In this document: in pieces, positions 1-8,030 of the stretch | Numbering within the stretch: the first letter of the stretch is position 1 | Layout: every line of letters begins with the position of its first letter | DNA from: Algoriella xinjiangensis | GTDB lineage: Bacteria; Bacteroidota; Bacteroidia; Flavobacteriales; Weeksellaceae | DNA length: 64,000 bases | Assembly: GCF_900115015.1 (NCBI RefSeq) | Contig: NZ_FOUZ01000009.1 | Span: 1 to 64,000 of the forward strand | Reading direction: 5' to 3' | Program-made: the position numbers and the translations under genes | Notes under the pieces: generated by a model | Databases searched by the model: none | What the model was told of the DNA's origin: nothing | What the model saw: only the letters and a program-made list of their open reading frames with translations

Positions 1-30
1 CTATTGCGGGAGAGTAGGTCGTCGCCAGTT
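1..30 (+). rRNA. 5S rRNA, 3' end (partial)
   Basis: The first 30 bases carry the conserved 3' end of bacterial 5S rRNA (GGGAGAGTAGGTCGTCGCCA), cut by the window edge. This implies that a complete 16S-23S-5S operon on the plus strand lies just upstream. A strong terminator follows about 10 bases later, as expected at an rRNA operon end. Confidence 0.85.
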
Positions 31-39
31 TTTATAAAG

Positions 40-72
40 AGTCTCAAGATTTATTTCTTGAGACTTTTTTTA
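40..72 (+). terminator. rRNA operon terminator
   Basis: A 10-bp perfect stem (AGTCTCAAGA at 40-49 pairing with TCTTGAGACT at 56-65) and a short T-rich loop are followed by a T run. It sits directly behind the 5S end and should terminate the rRNA operon. Confidence 0.9.
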
Positions 73-150
73 TGGAGTAAAGTCAAGGAAAAGAGTACTA
101 AGACTTAAGATTTAAAGACTTATTACTTAGAACTCTAAACTTAACTTGTG

Positions 151-215
151 CGTTCCTGAAACGAGTTCAGGATGACGGAGTAGATTCTTCGCTGCGCTCT
201 GAATGACAGGTTGCT
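151..215. repeat. GC-richer intergenic block, candidate dispersed repeat
   Basis: The spacer from 73 to 330 is AT-rich low-complexity sequence with many variants of the words GACTTAAG and ACTTA, and has no credible gene. Inside it, 151-215 stands out by higher GC and internal symmetry: CCTGAA/TTCAGG form a small hairpin at 155-171, and GGATGAC and GAATGAC recur about 40 bases apart. Similar blocks are, from memory, common as dispersed intergenic elements in flavobacterial genomes. Only one copy is visible here, so the repeat status is inferred. Confidence 0.35.
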
Positions 216-330
216 TTTCTTATAAACTTAGGACTTAAGTCTTATATCTTACTTCTAAATATTCATCACTCAAAACTAAATCTTCAAGTTATTCGTCTTT
301 TTAATATATTAGCTTATAATCTAAATTAAT

Positions 331-774
331 ATGCAAGAAACTGAATTTAATAATCAATTAATCCCAAAAGAAAATTGGTTTAAACGTAATTGGAAATGGG
401 CTGTACCAATAGGTTGTTTATCTTTTATTGGTTTATTTATTGTCTTATTGATTGGTGGTGCGTTTTGGGGAATAAGTAAGGTTGTTAATGATAATGATGT
501 TACAAGCCATGCAATAAGTATTATCAATCATAATCCAGAAGTTGAACAACAATTAGGAACTAATATAGAAACTGACGGTATTTTTAGTGGAAATATTGCT
601 GTTTCTAATGATAAAGGTGTTGCAGATATTTCGGTACCAATAAAAGGATCTAAAGGAACTGGAAAAGCTTTGATCAAAGGAAAGAAAGAATTTGATAAGT
701 GGAATTACGAAAATATTTCGGTTTATGTTGATGAAACGAAAGAATTAATCGAAATTCAAAAAATAAAAGAATAA
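331..774 (+). CDS. Coa1-like small membrane protein
   Basis: 147-aa protein with an N-terminal cytoplasmic stretch, one hydrophobic segment at about residues 24-49, and a C-terminal domain with the pattern NPEVEQQLGTNIE, then a GIFSG turn, then ADISVPIKGSKGTGKA. This is the layout of the cytochrome oxidase assembly factor Coa1-like family (a membrane-anchored small beta domain also found in many bacteria as an uncharacterised protein). No cytochrome oxidase gene is nearby, so the role is only a family-level suggestion. The gene stands alone between the rRNA operon and the B12 riboswitch. The ATG is the only credible start, as the hydrophobic anchor follows shortly after it. Confidence 0.65.
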   Translation: MQETEFNNQLIPKENWFKRNWKWAVPIGCLSFIGLFIVLLIGGAFWGISKVVNDNDVTSHAISIINHNPEVEQQLGTNIETDGIFSGNIAVSNDKGVADISVPIKGSKGTGKALIKGKKEFDKWNYENISVYVDETKELIEIQKIKE

Positions 775-863
775 TATAAAGTTGACAATTCGTTAACTTT
801 TTTTGTTTATAATAATCAGACTGTTAATTTATCAAAAGTGTAGAATATTAGAGATATATTAAC

Positions 864-871
864 TATTTTTG
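864..871 (+). promoter_or_regulatory. -7 box of the B12 locus promoter
   Basis: TATTTTTG matches the Bacteroidota -7 consensus TAnnTTTG and ends a few bases before the riboswitch P1 stem, so the transcript would begin almost exactly at the aptamer. No clear -33 TTG at the usual spacing is visible. Confidence 0.5.
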
Positions 872-874
872 AAA

Positions 875-1041
875 AACATTTGGTGCGAACTTAACCGTTC
901 CGTAACAGGGAATCAGGTGAAAATCCTGAACAGACCCGCTGCTGTAAGCTCCATATTTTTAGAAACTTGTTTATCCACTGTTCACATAGAATGGGAAGGA
1001 TTTTCTAAAAAGGAGTAAGTCAGAAGACCTACCAAAATGAT
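875..1041 (+). ncRNA. Cobalamin (B12) riboswitch aptamer
   Basis: All signature blocks of the cobalamin riboswitch are present in order: TTGGTGC at 880-886, GGGAATCAGGTGAAAATCC at about 908-926, CAGACCCGCTGCTGTAA at about 931-947, and the B12 box AGTCAGAAGACCTACC at 1018-1033. The ends CATTTGGT (877-884) and ACCAAAATG (1031-1039) can close P1 with one bulge. A hairpin at 1051-1072 (7-bp stem, 8-nt loop CGGGGACT) follows and is in the place where cobalamin riboswitches put the hairpin that makes the kissing-loop contact. It lies directly ahead of a BtuB gene, so it should lower expression when B12 is abundant. Confidence 0.95.
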
Positions 1042-1124
1042 AATTTTTGAATGCTTTCGGGGACTAAAGCGTGAAGAACATATTTTTGGATAGGTGTAAC
1101 TTGTCTAAATTTTACTTCATATAC

Positions 1125-1158
1125 TCTCGTTAGCAACAGCTAATTAACGCTAATGAGA
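1125..1158 (+). promoter_or_regulatory. Hairpin sequestering the btuB start codon
   Basis: TCTCGTTAGC at 1125-1134 can pair with GCTAATGAGA at 1149-1158 over 10 bp with one G-U pair; the loop is 14 nt. The ATG start codon (1153-1155) lies inside the 3' arm. As it sits between the riboswitch and btuB, it is a likely translational expression platform. No T run follows, so it does not look like a transcription terminator. Confidence 0.6.
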
Positions 1159-3147
1159 AATCTTTATACTTTAATTTGTTGTTGTTTAATATTACTTGGA
1201 AATAATTTTGCACATGCACAAATTGTTCAGGATAGTATTTTGCAGTTACAGCAAGTCGAAATTTTAACTACTAACGAAAAATCTATTATTCCGGTTCAGG
1301 AATTAAAAGGAGAGCAATTGCGTGCCTTAAATAGTCATTCTGTTGCCGATGCTGTGCGTTATTTTGCCGGTGTACAACTAAAAGATTATGGTGGAGTTGG
1401 TGGTTTAAAAACAATTGATGTTCGCGGAATGGGAACGCAACATGTAGGTGTTTTTTATGACGGAATACAATTAGGAAATGCGCAAAATGGAATTGTAGAT
1501 TTAGGAAAATTTTCGTTGGATGATATGGAAATTATCAGTCTTTACAACGGTCAAAAAAGTAATATTTTTCAATCTGCAAAAGATTATGCGTCGGCGTCTG
1601 CCATTTATCTTCAAACCAAAAGACCTAGTTTTATAGGCGATAAAAAAACAAATATTACACTTCGATATAAGCTAGGATCTATACAATTAATCAATCCATC
1701 AACCCGAATTGAACAAAAAATAAATAATCGTTTGGCAGCAGTTTTAAGTGCAGAATATCTCAAAACAAACGGGAAGTATAAATTTAGATACCAGCGCAAA
1801 AATTTGGATGGTTCTACAGCTTATGACACCATATTAACGAGAAGAGATGGTCAAGTTGAAGCAAAACGCATCGAATTAGGATTGGTTGGAAAAGGATATT
1901 TTTCGAATTGGAATGTAAAAGGATATTTGTACGAATCTGACAGAGGAATTCCTGCCGCAATTGTTCGTGGTCGATTTGATGGACGAGGACAAACCTTGGT
2001 CGATAAAAACTATTTTGTACAAGGTCAGTATGAAAAACGATTTAAAAAATTTCAATCAAGGTTAAGCGCCAAATTTGCTTACGATTTTACTCATTTTACA
2101 GATACAGTTTCTACTGTTAAAACAGAAAATAAATATACACAACGCGAATTTTATGCGTCTTGGGCAAATATATATTCGATTAATAACAAATGGGATATTA
2201 GTGCTTCAACTGATTTTCAGTACAATAATTTAGATGCAGATTTAAAGAATTTCTCTTATCCACAACGCTTTACAAACCTTGTTGCATTTGCGTCCACTTA
2301 TCGATTTGGAAGATTAAATGTACAAGGAAGTTTATTGGGAACTTTTGTGCAAGAAAAAGTGGAAATGAATACCAAATCGCCTGATAAAAATGTTTGGACG
2401 CCAAGTATTATTGCGAATTATCAACCATTTTCTTCCGTAGATTTTACTGTAAGAGCATTTTACAAGAATATATTTAGAATGCCAACTTTTAACGATTTGT
2501 ATTATACCCAAGTTGGTTATGCGAATCTAAAACCAGAGTACTCTAAACAATACAATATTGGCTTTACGTATGCTAAATCGTCTTCTAATTTCTTCAAAAA
2601 TTTTACGGCTCAAGTTGATGCGTATTATAATGAAGTGAAAGATAAAATTACAGCTGCGGAGTCGGGAAGTTTATTTCGATTTACGATGCTAAATATTGGT
2701 TTGACTAAAATGAAAGGTTTGGATGTTAAAATTCGTTCCACATTTCAGTTAGGCGAAGTCGAAATTTCTCCTTTGCTTAATTATAGTTTTTTAGAAGCGC
2801 TGGATTATTCTGATTCTAAAAAAAGTTACTACAAAAATCAAATTCCATTCACTGCGAAACACAGCGGATCTTTTGTGTTGAGCACAGCTTACAAAACATG
2901 GAATTTTAACTACAGCTTTATTTATGTTGGCGAACGCTACAATGTTCATCAAGATAATAACAAATATAATCGACTTAATCCTTGGTTTACAAATGATTTA
3001 GGAGTTCATAAAGAATTTAAAATCAATCAATATTCATTTAAAACTTCATTCGAATTAAATAATGTTTTGAATCAACAGTATGATATTGTCTCAAATTATC
3101 CAATGCCAGGTCGTCAATTCAAATTAATACTAAGCGTAAACTTATGA
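1153..3147 (+). CDS. btuB: BtuB-like TonB-dependent cobalamin receptor
   Basis: 664-aa outer-membrane receptor for uptake of vitamin B12 and related cobamides, energised by TonB. A signal peptide ends near residue 23 (FAHAQ). The plug domain at about 45-155 contains SVADAVRYFAGVQLKDYGG and the RGMG/YDGIQLGNAQ motifs typical of BtuB-type plugs; the rest is a 22-strand barrel, and the protein ends in an aromatic-rich strand (RQFKLILSVNL). Its length is normal for flavobacterial BtuB. The cobalamin riboswitch directly upstream is the decisive evidence for the substrate. Its stop overlaps the next start by 4 bases (ATGA), indicating translational coupling to the BtuG-like lipoprotein. No btuCDF genes are in the window. 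Confidence 0.93.
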   Translation: MRNLYTLICCCLILLGNNFAHAQIVQDSILQLQQVEILTTNEKSIIPVQELKGEQLRALNSHSVADAVRYFAGVQLKDYGGVGGLKTIDVRGMGTQHVGVFYDGIQLGNAQNGIVDLGKFSLDDMEIISLYNGQKSNIFQSAKDYASASAIYLQTKRPSFIGDKKTNITLRYKLGSIQLINPSTRIEQKINNRLAAVLSAEYLKTNGKYKFRYQRKNLDGSTAYDTILTRRDGQVEAKRIELGLVGKGYFSNWNVKGYLYESDRGIPAAIVRGRFDGRGQTLVDKNYFVQGQYEKRFKKFQSRLSAKFAYDFTHFTDTVSTVKTENKYTQREFYASWANIYSINNKWDISASTDFQYNNLDADLKNFSYPQRFTNLVAFASTYRFGRLNVQGSLLGTFVQEKVEMNTKSPDKNVWTPSIIANYQPFSSVDFTVRAFYKNIFRMPTFNDLYYTQVGYANLKPEYSKQYNIGFTYAKSSSNFFKNFTAQVDAYYNEVKDKITAAESGSLFRFTMLNIGLTKMKGLDVKIRSTFQLGEVEISPLLNYSFLEALDYSDSKKSYYKNQIPFTAKHSGSFVLSTAYKTWNFNYSFIYVGERYNVHQDNNKYNRLNPWFTNDLGVHKEFKINQYSFKTSFELNNVLNQQYDIVSNYPMPGRQFKLILSVNL

Positions 3148-4280
3148 GAAATTTAAAAGTAATTACAAGCTGTTTTCTTGCTTTGATAACTTTATATAGC
3201 TGTCAACAAGATGTGTATGTGATAGACAAGGAAGAAGATGAAATTACAACGCCAGAAAAAACCGAAGTTGCAGGATTTTATTTACTGAACGAAGGTAATA
3301 TGGGAAGTAATACGGCAACGATAGATTATATGGATTTTACAAAAGGTGTGTATAATCGTAATATATATGCAACTGCCAATCCTACTATGGTAAAGGAATT
3401 GGGCGATGTTGGGAACGATATAAAAGTATATGGGAATAAACTATATGCAGTAATTAATGTTTCTAATTTTATTGAAGTGATGGAGCTTAAAACGGCAAAA
3501 CACATTGCAACTATTCCGTTAGAAAATGGACGATATATCAATTTTGCAAACGGAAAAGCTTATGCAACATCTTACGCAGGTCCAGTAACTATTGACCCAA
3601 AAGCGCCTTTAGGAAAAGTGGTAGAAATAGATACGTTGACGCTTAAAATTACACGAGAAGTTACGGTAGGTTATCAACCAGATGAATTAGAAATTGTTGA
3701 TAATAATCTTTATGTTGCTAATTCAGGTGGATATCGTGTTCCGCAATATGATAAAACAGTTTCTGTAATTGATTTAAAAACATTTAAAGAAACCGAAAAA
3801 ATTGATGTCGAAGTTAATTTACACCGTATTAAAAAAGACAGCGATGGTGATTTGTATGTAACTTCTAGAGGAGATTATTATTCGATTCCTTCAAATTTAT
3901 ATGTGATTGATTCGAAAACGCGTAAAATCAAGAAAAAGTTTAATTTACCCGTTTCTAATTTTACAATTGTAGACAATAAATTATATTATTACTCAAACGA
4001 ATTTAACTACACAACGTTTGAGTACACCAAATCTTACGGAATTATTGACACCAAAACAGAAGAAATAATTAACACAAATTTGGTGAATGATCCTGTCATA
4101 AAAAACATCGAAACTCCTTACGGAATCGCTGTTAATCCAGTTACAAAAGACATTTATATTACAGATGTTGGAAATTATGTATCGATGGGTTACGTCTATT
4201 GTTTTGATAAAAATGGTGCATTTAAATGGAAGACCGCAACCGGAAATATTCCAGCACATTTTGCCTTTGTTTATAAATAA
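3144..4280 (+). CDS. BtuG-like surface lipoprotein, YncE/DUF5074 beta-propeller
   Basis: 378-aa lipoprotein: signal peptide with lipobox LYSC (Cys20), then an acidic linker and repeated blades of the YncE/DUF5074 beta-propeller type (for example YGNKLYAVINVSNFIEVMEL, VDNNLYVANSGG, YGIAVNPVTKDIYITDVGN). In Bacteroides, BtuG is a surface propeller lipoprotein that binds B12 with very high affinity and caps BtuB; the family, the lipoprotein signal and translational coupling to btuB (4-base overlap) point to the same role here. Expression should follow the riboswitch. The assignment to BtuG is by family and context; I cannot check B12-contacting residues. Confidence 0.8.
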   Translation: MRNLKVITSCFLALITLYSCQQDVYVIDKEEDEITTPEKTEVAGFYLLNEGNMGSNTATIDYMDFTKGVYNRNIYATANPTMVKELGDVGNDIKVYGNKLYAVINVSNFIEVMELKTAKHIATIPLENGRYINFANGKAYATSYAGPVTIDPKAPLGKVVEIDTLTLKITREVTVGYQPDELEIVDNNLYVANSGGYRVPQYDKTVSVIDLKTFKETEKIDVEVNLHRIKKDSDGDLYVTSRGDYYSIPSNLYVIDSKTRKIKKKFNLPVSNFTIVDNKLYYYSNEFNYTTFEYTKSYGIIDTKTEEIINTNLVNDPVIKNIETPYGIAVNPVTKDIYITDVGNYVSMGYVYCFDKNGAFKWKTATGNIPAHFAFVYK

Positions 4281-4289
4281 ATCTTACAC

Positions 4290-5423
4290 ATGAAATACTC
4301 AAAAATTTTATTAACAGCATTGAGCATTGCTTTTTTACAAAGCTGTAGCGACGATGATACGCTTGTATCGACAGATGATGCAAAATTAAACAGTTCTTAC
4401 GATGTAACTCGTCTTAAAGCTTTAACAGTAGAACCTACAATTTCTGGTTACGAAAACGCAACTTTTACATGGAAATTAGGAAATGAAGTTGTTGGAAACG
4501 AACAAACTTTAGGATTTGTTTCGGACAAAGCAGGTTCTTACGATTTGACTTTAGAAATTAAAAGTGCTTCAAAATCAGCCAATCTAAAAACAACGGTCAA
4601 AGTGCAACAAGAAACTTCGACGTATAGCAAATATATTGCGCAAGTTTTTGATTATTTACCTTCTGTAGGTCAGTTTACAAACAAATTGCCTTTGTATGAA
4701 GCTGGTGATACAAAAGCTGCAATGGTTACAAAAGCCGGAAAAGCGTTGATTGGAGAAAAATCAACTATGATTTCTTTAGGAGGTTACGGTGGTTATGTTG
4801 TTTTCGGATTTGATCATACAATTATCAATAAAACAGATCAGCGCGATTTTAAAGTTTTAGGAAATGGTTTTGCTGGATCTTCTGAACCTGGAATTATTAT
4901 GGTTGCCTTTGACAAAAATAAAAATGGTGTGCCAGACGATAACGAATGGTACGAAATTGCAGGAAGCGAATATACAAATCCAAAAACAATCAAAAATTAT
5001 TCGATTGAGTTCCAAAAACCAACTGTAGAAGATGTTGTTCCAAATCCTCAATATATAAAATGGACAGATAATCAAGGAAATTCTGGATACAAAACGAAAA
5101 ATGTTTACCACAAACAGTCTTATTATCCATTGTGGTTTGGTGATAATCAGTTAAAATTTTCAGGTTCGCTTTTACCAAATAATTATACAGAAAATAATGG
5201 AATTTGGACAGGTAAACAATATGCGTACGGTTATGCCGATAATGGACAAAATAGTTCGGAAGATTCAAATATTGACATCGATTGGGCAGTTGATAAAAAC
5301 GGAAACAAAGTAAAATTGATGGGAATTGATTTTATCAAAGTTTACACAGCAACCAATCAAGAAGCAGGTTGGTTAGGCGAAATTTCAACAGAAGTTACAG
5401 GCGCTTACGATTTACATTTATAA
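4290..5423 (+). CDS. PKD-like surface lipoprotein, B12-locus accessory protein
   Basis: 377-aa lipoprotein. The lipobox LQSC (Cys19) is followed directly by SDDD, which fits the acidic lipoprotein export signal that sends Bacteroidota lipoproteins to the cell surface. Residues about 30-110 look like a PKD/Ig-like beta-sandwich (ATFTWKLGNEVVG, AGSYDLTLEIK). The larger C-terminal domain has SLGGYGGYVVFGFDH and a calcium-loop-like DKNKNGVPDDNEW, and ends without a T9SS tail. It starts 9 bases after the BtuG-like gene and shares its operon. Accessory B12-binding lipoproteins (BtuH) are known from Bacteroides cobamide loci; this is a candidate functional counterpart, but I cannot show homology to BtuH. 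Confidence 0.6.
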   Translation: MKYSKILLTALSIAFLQSCSDDDTLVSTDDAKLNSSYDVTRLKALTVEPTISGYENATFTWKLGNEVVGNEQTLGFVSDKAGSYDLTLEIKSASKSANLKTTVKVQQETSTYSKYIAQVFDYLPSVGQFTNKLPLYEAGDTKAAMVTKAGKALIGEKSTMISLGGYGGYVVFGFDHTIINKTDQRDFKVLGNGFAGSSEPGIIMVAFDKNKNGVPDDNEWYEIAGSEYTNPKTIKNYSIEFQKPTVEDVVPNPQYIKWTDNQGNSGYKTKNVYHKQSYYPLWFGDNQLKFSGSLLPNNYTENNGIWTGKQYAYGYADNGQNSSEDSNIDIDWAVDKNGNKVKLMGIDFIKVYTATNQEAGWLGEISTEVTGAYDLHL

Positions 5424-5442
5424 ACATTATAAAAACTATCAA

Positions 5443-6300
5443 ATGAATTTTAAATTCTCAAAGAAATTATTCGTTCAATTATTATTCATATCCTCATCAA
5501 TTTTATTTTTATCCTCTTGTAATAATGATGACGATACAACCGAATTAGTTGATCAACTGAAATATGAAACACTTGATTTATCAAAATTTGATTTGTCAGA
5601 CGGAACAGCAACTGCTGGAGGAAAAATTTGGTCTGGTACATATAAAGAAGACGCCGAATTAACATCAGGTATTTTCAAATTCAAACACACAGCTTGGCCA
5701 GAATATTATACATGGATGGGCTTCACGGTATCTAACAGTTCGGATAACTCTGACCAAATAGCAACTGGAGGTTGGTTAGATAACCAATGGGGAACAATGG
5801 CAAAAGGTGGTGCAGATGGTGTAGGAAAACCATTCTTAGTTTCTTTTGCAGATCATAAACCGGCAGAAAGCGTATTACAATTTGGTAAAGAAGTAAACGT
5901 AGACAGATTTTCTAGTGTAGTAGAAATTGTTGACGAAACATCAAAATACAAAGCTAAAAACGTAAAATTAGCAATTGCACCTTGGCCTTATTATGGTATT
6001 TTGAATGGAGACAGTTATGCAAGAAAATTTGAAAAAGGTGATTATTTTGCCGTTCATATCTACGGTGTTACAGCAGCTAAACAATTAACAACAGAAAAAC
6101 CTGTCACTCATTACTTCGTAGACTTTAGAAACGGTGTTAACACTATTTCAACAAATTGGCAAGATGTTGATTTGTCTGCTTTAGGCGAAGTAAAATACTT
6201 GTTATTTTTCTTAGAAACGACTGATGTAGGACAATGGGGCGCGAATACGGCTTTATATTTTACAATGGATAAATTAAAAGTCGAAAAAATTACAAACTAA
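5443..6300 (+). CDS. DUF4465 surface lipoprotein, B12-locus accessory protein
   Basis: 285-aa lipoprotein with lipobox LSSC followed by NNDDD, an acidic start consistent with surface export. The body resembles DUF4465 proteins: SGIFKFKHTAWPEYYTWMGF, then YFAVHIYGV, and VGQWGANTALYFTMDKL near the end, where an asparagine/threonine-rich jelly-roll-like domain is expected. The gene follows the previous one by 19 bases in the same operon. DUF4465 proteins recur in Bacteroidota loci with BtuB-like receptors, so a role in capturing cobamides or their carriers is reasonable but unproven. A terminator-like hairpin lies after it (6369-6400), so the last gene of the locus may be expressed at a different level. 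Confidence 0.6.
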   Translation: MNFKFSKKLFVQLLFISSSILFLSSCNNDDDTTELVDQLKYETLDLSKFDLSDGTATAGGKIWSGTYKEDAELTSGIFKFKHTAWPEYYTWMGFTVSNSSDNSDQIATGGWLDNQWGTMAKGGADGVGKPFLVSFADHKPAESVLQFGKEVNVDRFSSVVEIVDETSKYKAKNVKLAIAPWPYYGILNGDSYARKFEKGDYFAVHIYGVTAAKQLTTEKPVTHYFVDFRNGVNTISTNWQDVDLSALGEVKYLLFFLETTDVGQWGANTALYFTMDKLKVEKITN

Positions 6301-6340
6301 TAATTTAAAAAACTTAACAAGGCTATTTTTTCTGATTTAG

Positions 6341-6365
6341 AAAAGTGGTGTGTTATTTATTTGTG
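6341..6365 (+). repeat. 25-nt direct repeat, upstream copy
   Basis: The segment AAAAGTGGTGTGTTATTTAT plus TTGTG recurs at 7968-7992 with a single mismatch. The two copies bracket the T9SS-tailed BtuG-like gene, and each is followed within a few bases by a terminator hairpin. Confidence 0.8.
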
Positions 6366-6368
6366 TAC

Positions 6369-6400
6369 AGTATTGTCTCTTTTTGAGGCAATACTTTTTA
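6369..6400 (+). terminator. Terminator or attenuator inside the B12 locus
   Basis: GTATTGTCTC (6370-6379) pairs with GAGGCAATAC (6385-6394) around a TTTTT loop and is followed by a T run. It lies just 19 bases before the ATG of the next gene, so it could end the upstream mRNA or act as an attenuator for the last gene. Confidence 0.7.
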
Positions 6401-6418
6401 ATGATTTTAAAAATAATT

Positions 6419-7975
6419 ATGAAAAAAATTCTACTTTCAGTCGTATCACTTTTAACGATACAAACAGCTTTTGGACAGACAAAACAATATACAGATGGTT
6501 TTTTTATTGTGAACGAAGATTGGTTTGGTCATTCAAATGGATCAGTCAATTTCGTAAATAAAGACAATACGGTTGATTATAACATTTATAAAACAACAAA
6601 TCCTACCGAAGAATTAGGTGTAACAACGCAATACGGAACAATTTATGGCGATAACTTTTATCTTATTTCTAAACAAGGAAATCGTTTGGTTGTTGCAGAT
6701 GCTAAAACATTAGAGCAAAAAGCAACTTTCGGAACTATTGGTGGTGATGGAAGAACTTTTGTTGGTGTTGATGCAAAAAAAGGATACATCGGGACAAGTA
6801 AAGGAATTTATTTGTTTGATATCGAGAAGTTACAAATTGGCGCTTTGGTAGAGGGAACGGATAAAGTTGGACAAATTGCAGTCATGGTTCGTACGTCTAA
6901 ATATGTTTTTGCGACATCACAAAATGGAGGAATTTTAGTTATCGATCCAATTAAAAATACAATCAAACAAGCTGTTGCAGGAAAATTTATTTCGCTAGTA
7001 CAAACTAAAGATGGTAATATTTGGGGTGCATTAGATACGAAATTGGTAAAAATAGATCCCACAACTTTACAAACAACAGAAGTTAGTATACCAACGGCTA
7101 AAATTGCAAATACGTGGGGATTTTGGAATGCTGGTAGTTATTGCGCAGCCACACAATCTAACGATATTTACTTTGCTTCGGGAATTAATATCATAAAATT
7201 TGATGCAACAACAGAGAAGTTTGACGAAGCTTTTGCTAAAGTTCCTGGGCAAGATACAACGCCAAAGCAAACAATTTATGGGGCTGGTTTACGAATAGAT
7301 CCTGCTTCGGATAATTTAATTTTAACAACAGTTGGTGCTGGTTGGGGTGCAAATTCTGAACAAAACTGGGCGCATACCATTACAAACAAAGGAGAATTAA
7401 TTAATACAGTAAAACTTTCTGCATATTATTGGTTTCCTGCTTTACCTGTTTTTCAGGATAATGCAGCGCCAAAAATCACTGATTTAGAGGCGACTTATCA
7501 CATCAATTCTGCTACAACAATTGATTTAAAAGATAAAGTTTCGGATACAGATAATCTTGCTTCAGCAATTGTAAAAGAATTAGAAATTATTGAAAATGAT
7601 GATATCGCAGAAGTTTCGATTAATGAAAATGATGAATTAGTAATTAATCCATTAAAAAATGGAACAGCTAAAATTAAAGTTTCATTCAATTCAAACGGAA
7701 AAGTTGTGGAGCAATTAATGACGATTTCTACAGCTGTTTTAGGTACAAATGATTTGACTAAATCTGCGGTTAATATTTATCCAAATCCTGTGAACAATGT
7801 CTTATTTATAGAAGTAAAAGAAGCTGATAAAGCAGAAATTTATAACATTACAGGAACTAAAATTACAGAGAAAACACTACAAAAAGGAAAAAATCAATTA
7901 GAGGTTTCTAATTTACCAAAAGGTGTTTACATCATAAAAGTTAACAATTCTACTTTTAAAATTATTAAAAAGTAG
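6419..7975 (+). CDS. BtuG-like beta-propeller with T9SS sorting tail
   Basis: 518-aa secreted protein. A longer frame opens at 6350, but the ATG at 6419 directly precedes a good signal peptide (MKKILLSVVSLLTIQTAFGQ) and lies just after the hairpin, so I choose it. The N-terminal two thirds is a DUF5074/YncE-type propeller clearly related to the lipoprotein at 3144: both begin with a G-F/Y-[LI]-[LV]-N-E motif followed by TNPT or ANPT. A beta-sandwich linker follows (about 355-430). The last 75 residues form a type A T9SS sorting domain: VNIYPNPVNN, then GTKITE, LPKGVYIIKV and the basic end IIKK. It is therefore exported by T9SS rather than as a lipoprotein. Context suggests a second B12-binding protein. 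Confidence 0.75.
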   Translation: MKKILLSVVSLLTIQTAFGQTKQYTDGFFIVNEDWFGHSNGSVNFVNKDNTVDYNIYKTTNPTEELGVTTQYGTIYGDNFYLISKQGNRLVVADAKTLEQKATFGTIGGDGRTFVGVDAKKGYIGTSKGIYLFDIEKLQIGALVEGTDKVGQIAVMVRTSKYVFATSQNGGILVIDPIKNTIKQAVAGKFISLVQTKDGNIWGALDTKLVKIDPTTLQTTEVSIPTAKIANTWGFWNAGSYCAATQSNDIYFASGINIIKFDATTEKFDEAFAKVPGQDTTPKQTIYGAGLRIDPASDNLILTTVGAGWGANSEQNWAHTITNKGELINTVKLSAYYWFPALPVFQDNAAPKITDLEATYHINSATTIDLKDKVSDTDNLASAIVKELEIIENDDIAEVSINENDELVINPLKNGTAKIKVSFNSNGKVVEQLMTISTAVLGTNDLTKSAVNIYPNPVNNVLFIEVKEADKAEIYNITGTKITEKTLQKGKNQLEVSNLPKGVYIIKVNNSTFKIIKK

Positions 7976-7992
7976 TGTGTTATTTATTTGTG
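7968..7992 (+). repeat. 25-nt direct repeat, downstream copy
   Basis: Second copy of the repeat at 6341-6365, differing by one base. It overlaps the last codons and the stop codon of the T9SS-tailed propeller gene. Confidence 0.8.
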
Positions 7993-7993
7993 G

Positions 7994-8029
7994 AAAAAGG
8001 TTGAGCTTAGCTCAACCTTTTGTTTTTTT
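7994..8029. terminator. Bidirectional terminator, end of B12 locus
   Basis: AAAAGGTTGAGC and GCTCAACCTTTT pair perfectly around a TTA loop, with a T run on the plus side and an A run on the minus side. It ends the B12 locus and the minus-strand gene at 8031. Confidence 0.9.
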
Positions 8030-8030
8030 A

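Noticed and set aside
4857-5268. Minus-strand open frames inside the PKD-like lipoprotein gene
   Set aside because: They are shadows of a well-supported plus-strand lipoprotein with signal peptide and domain structure.
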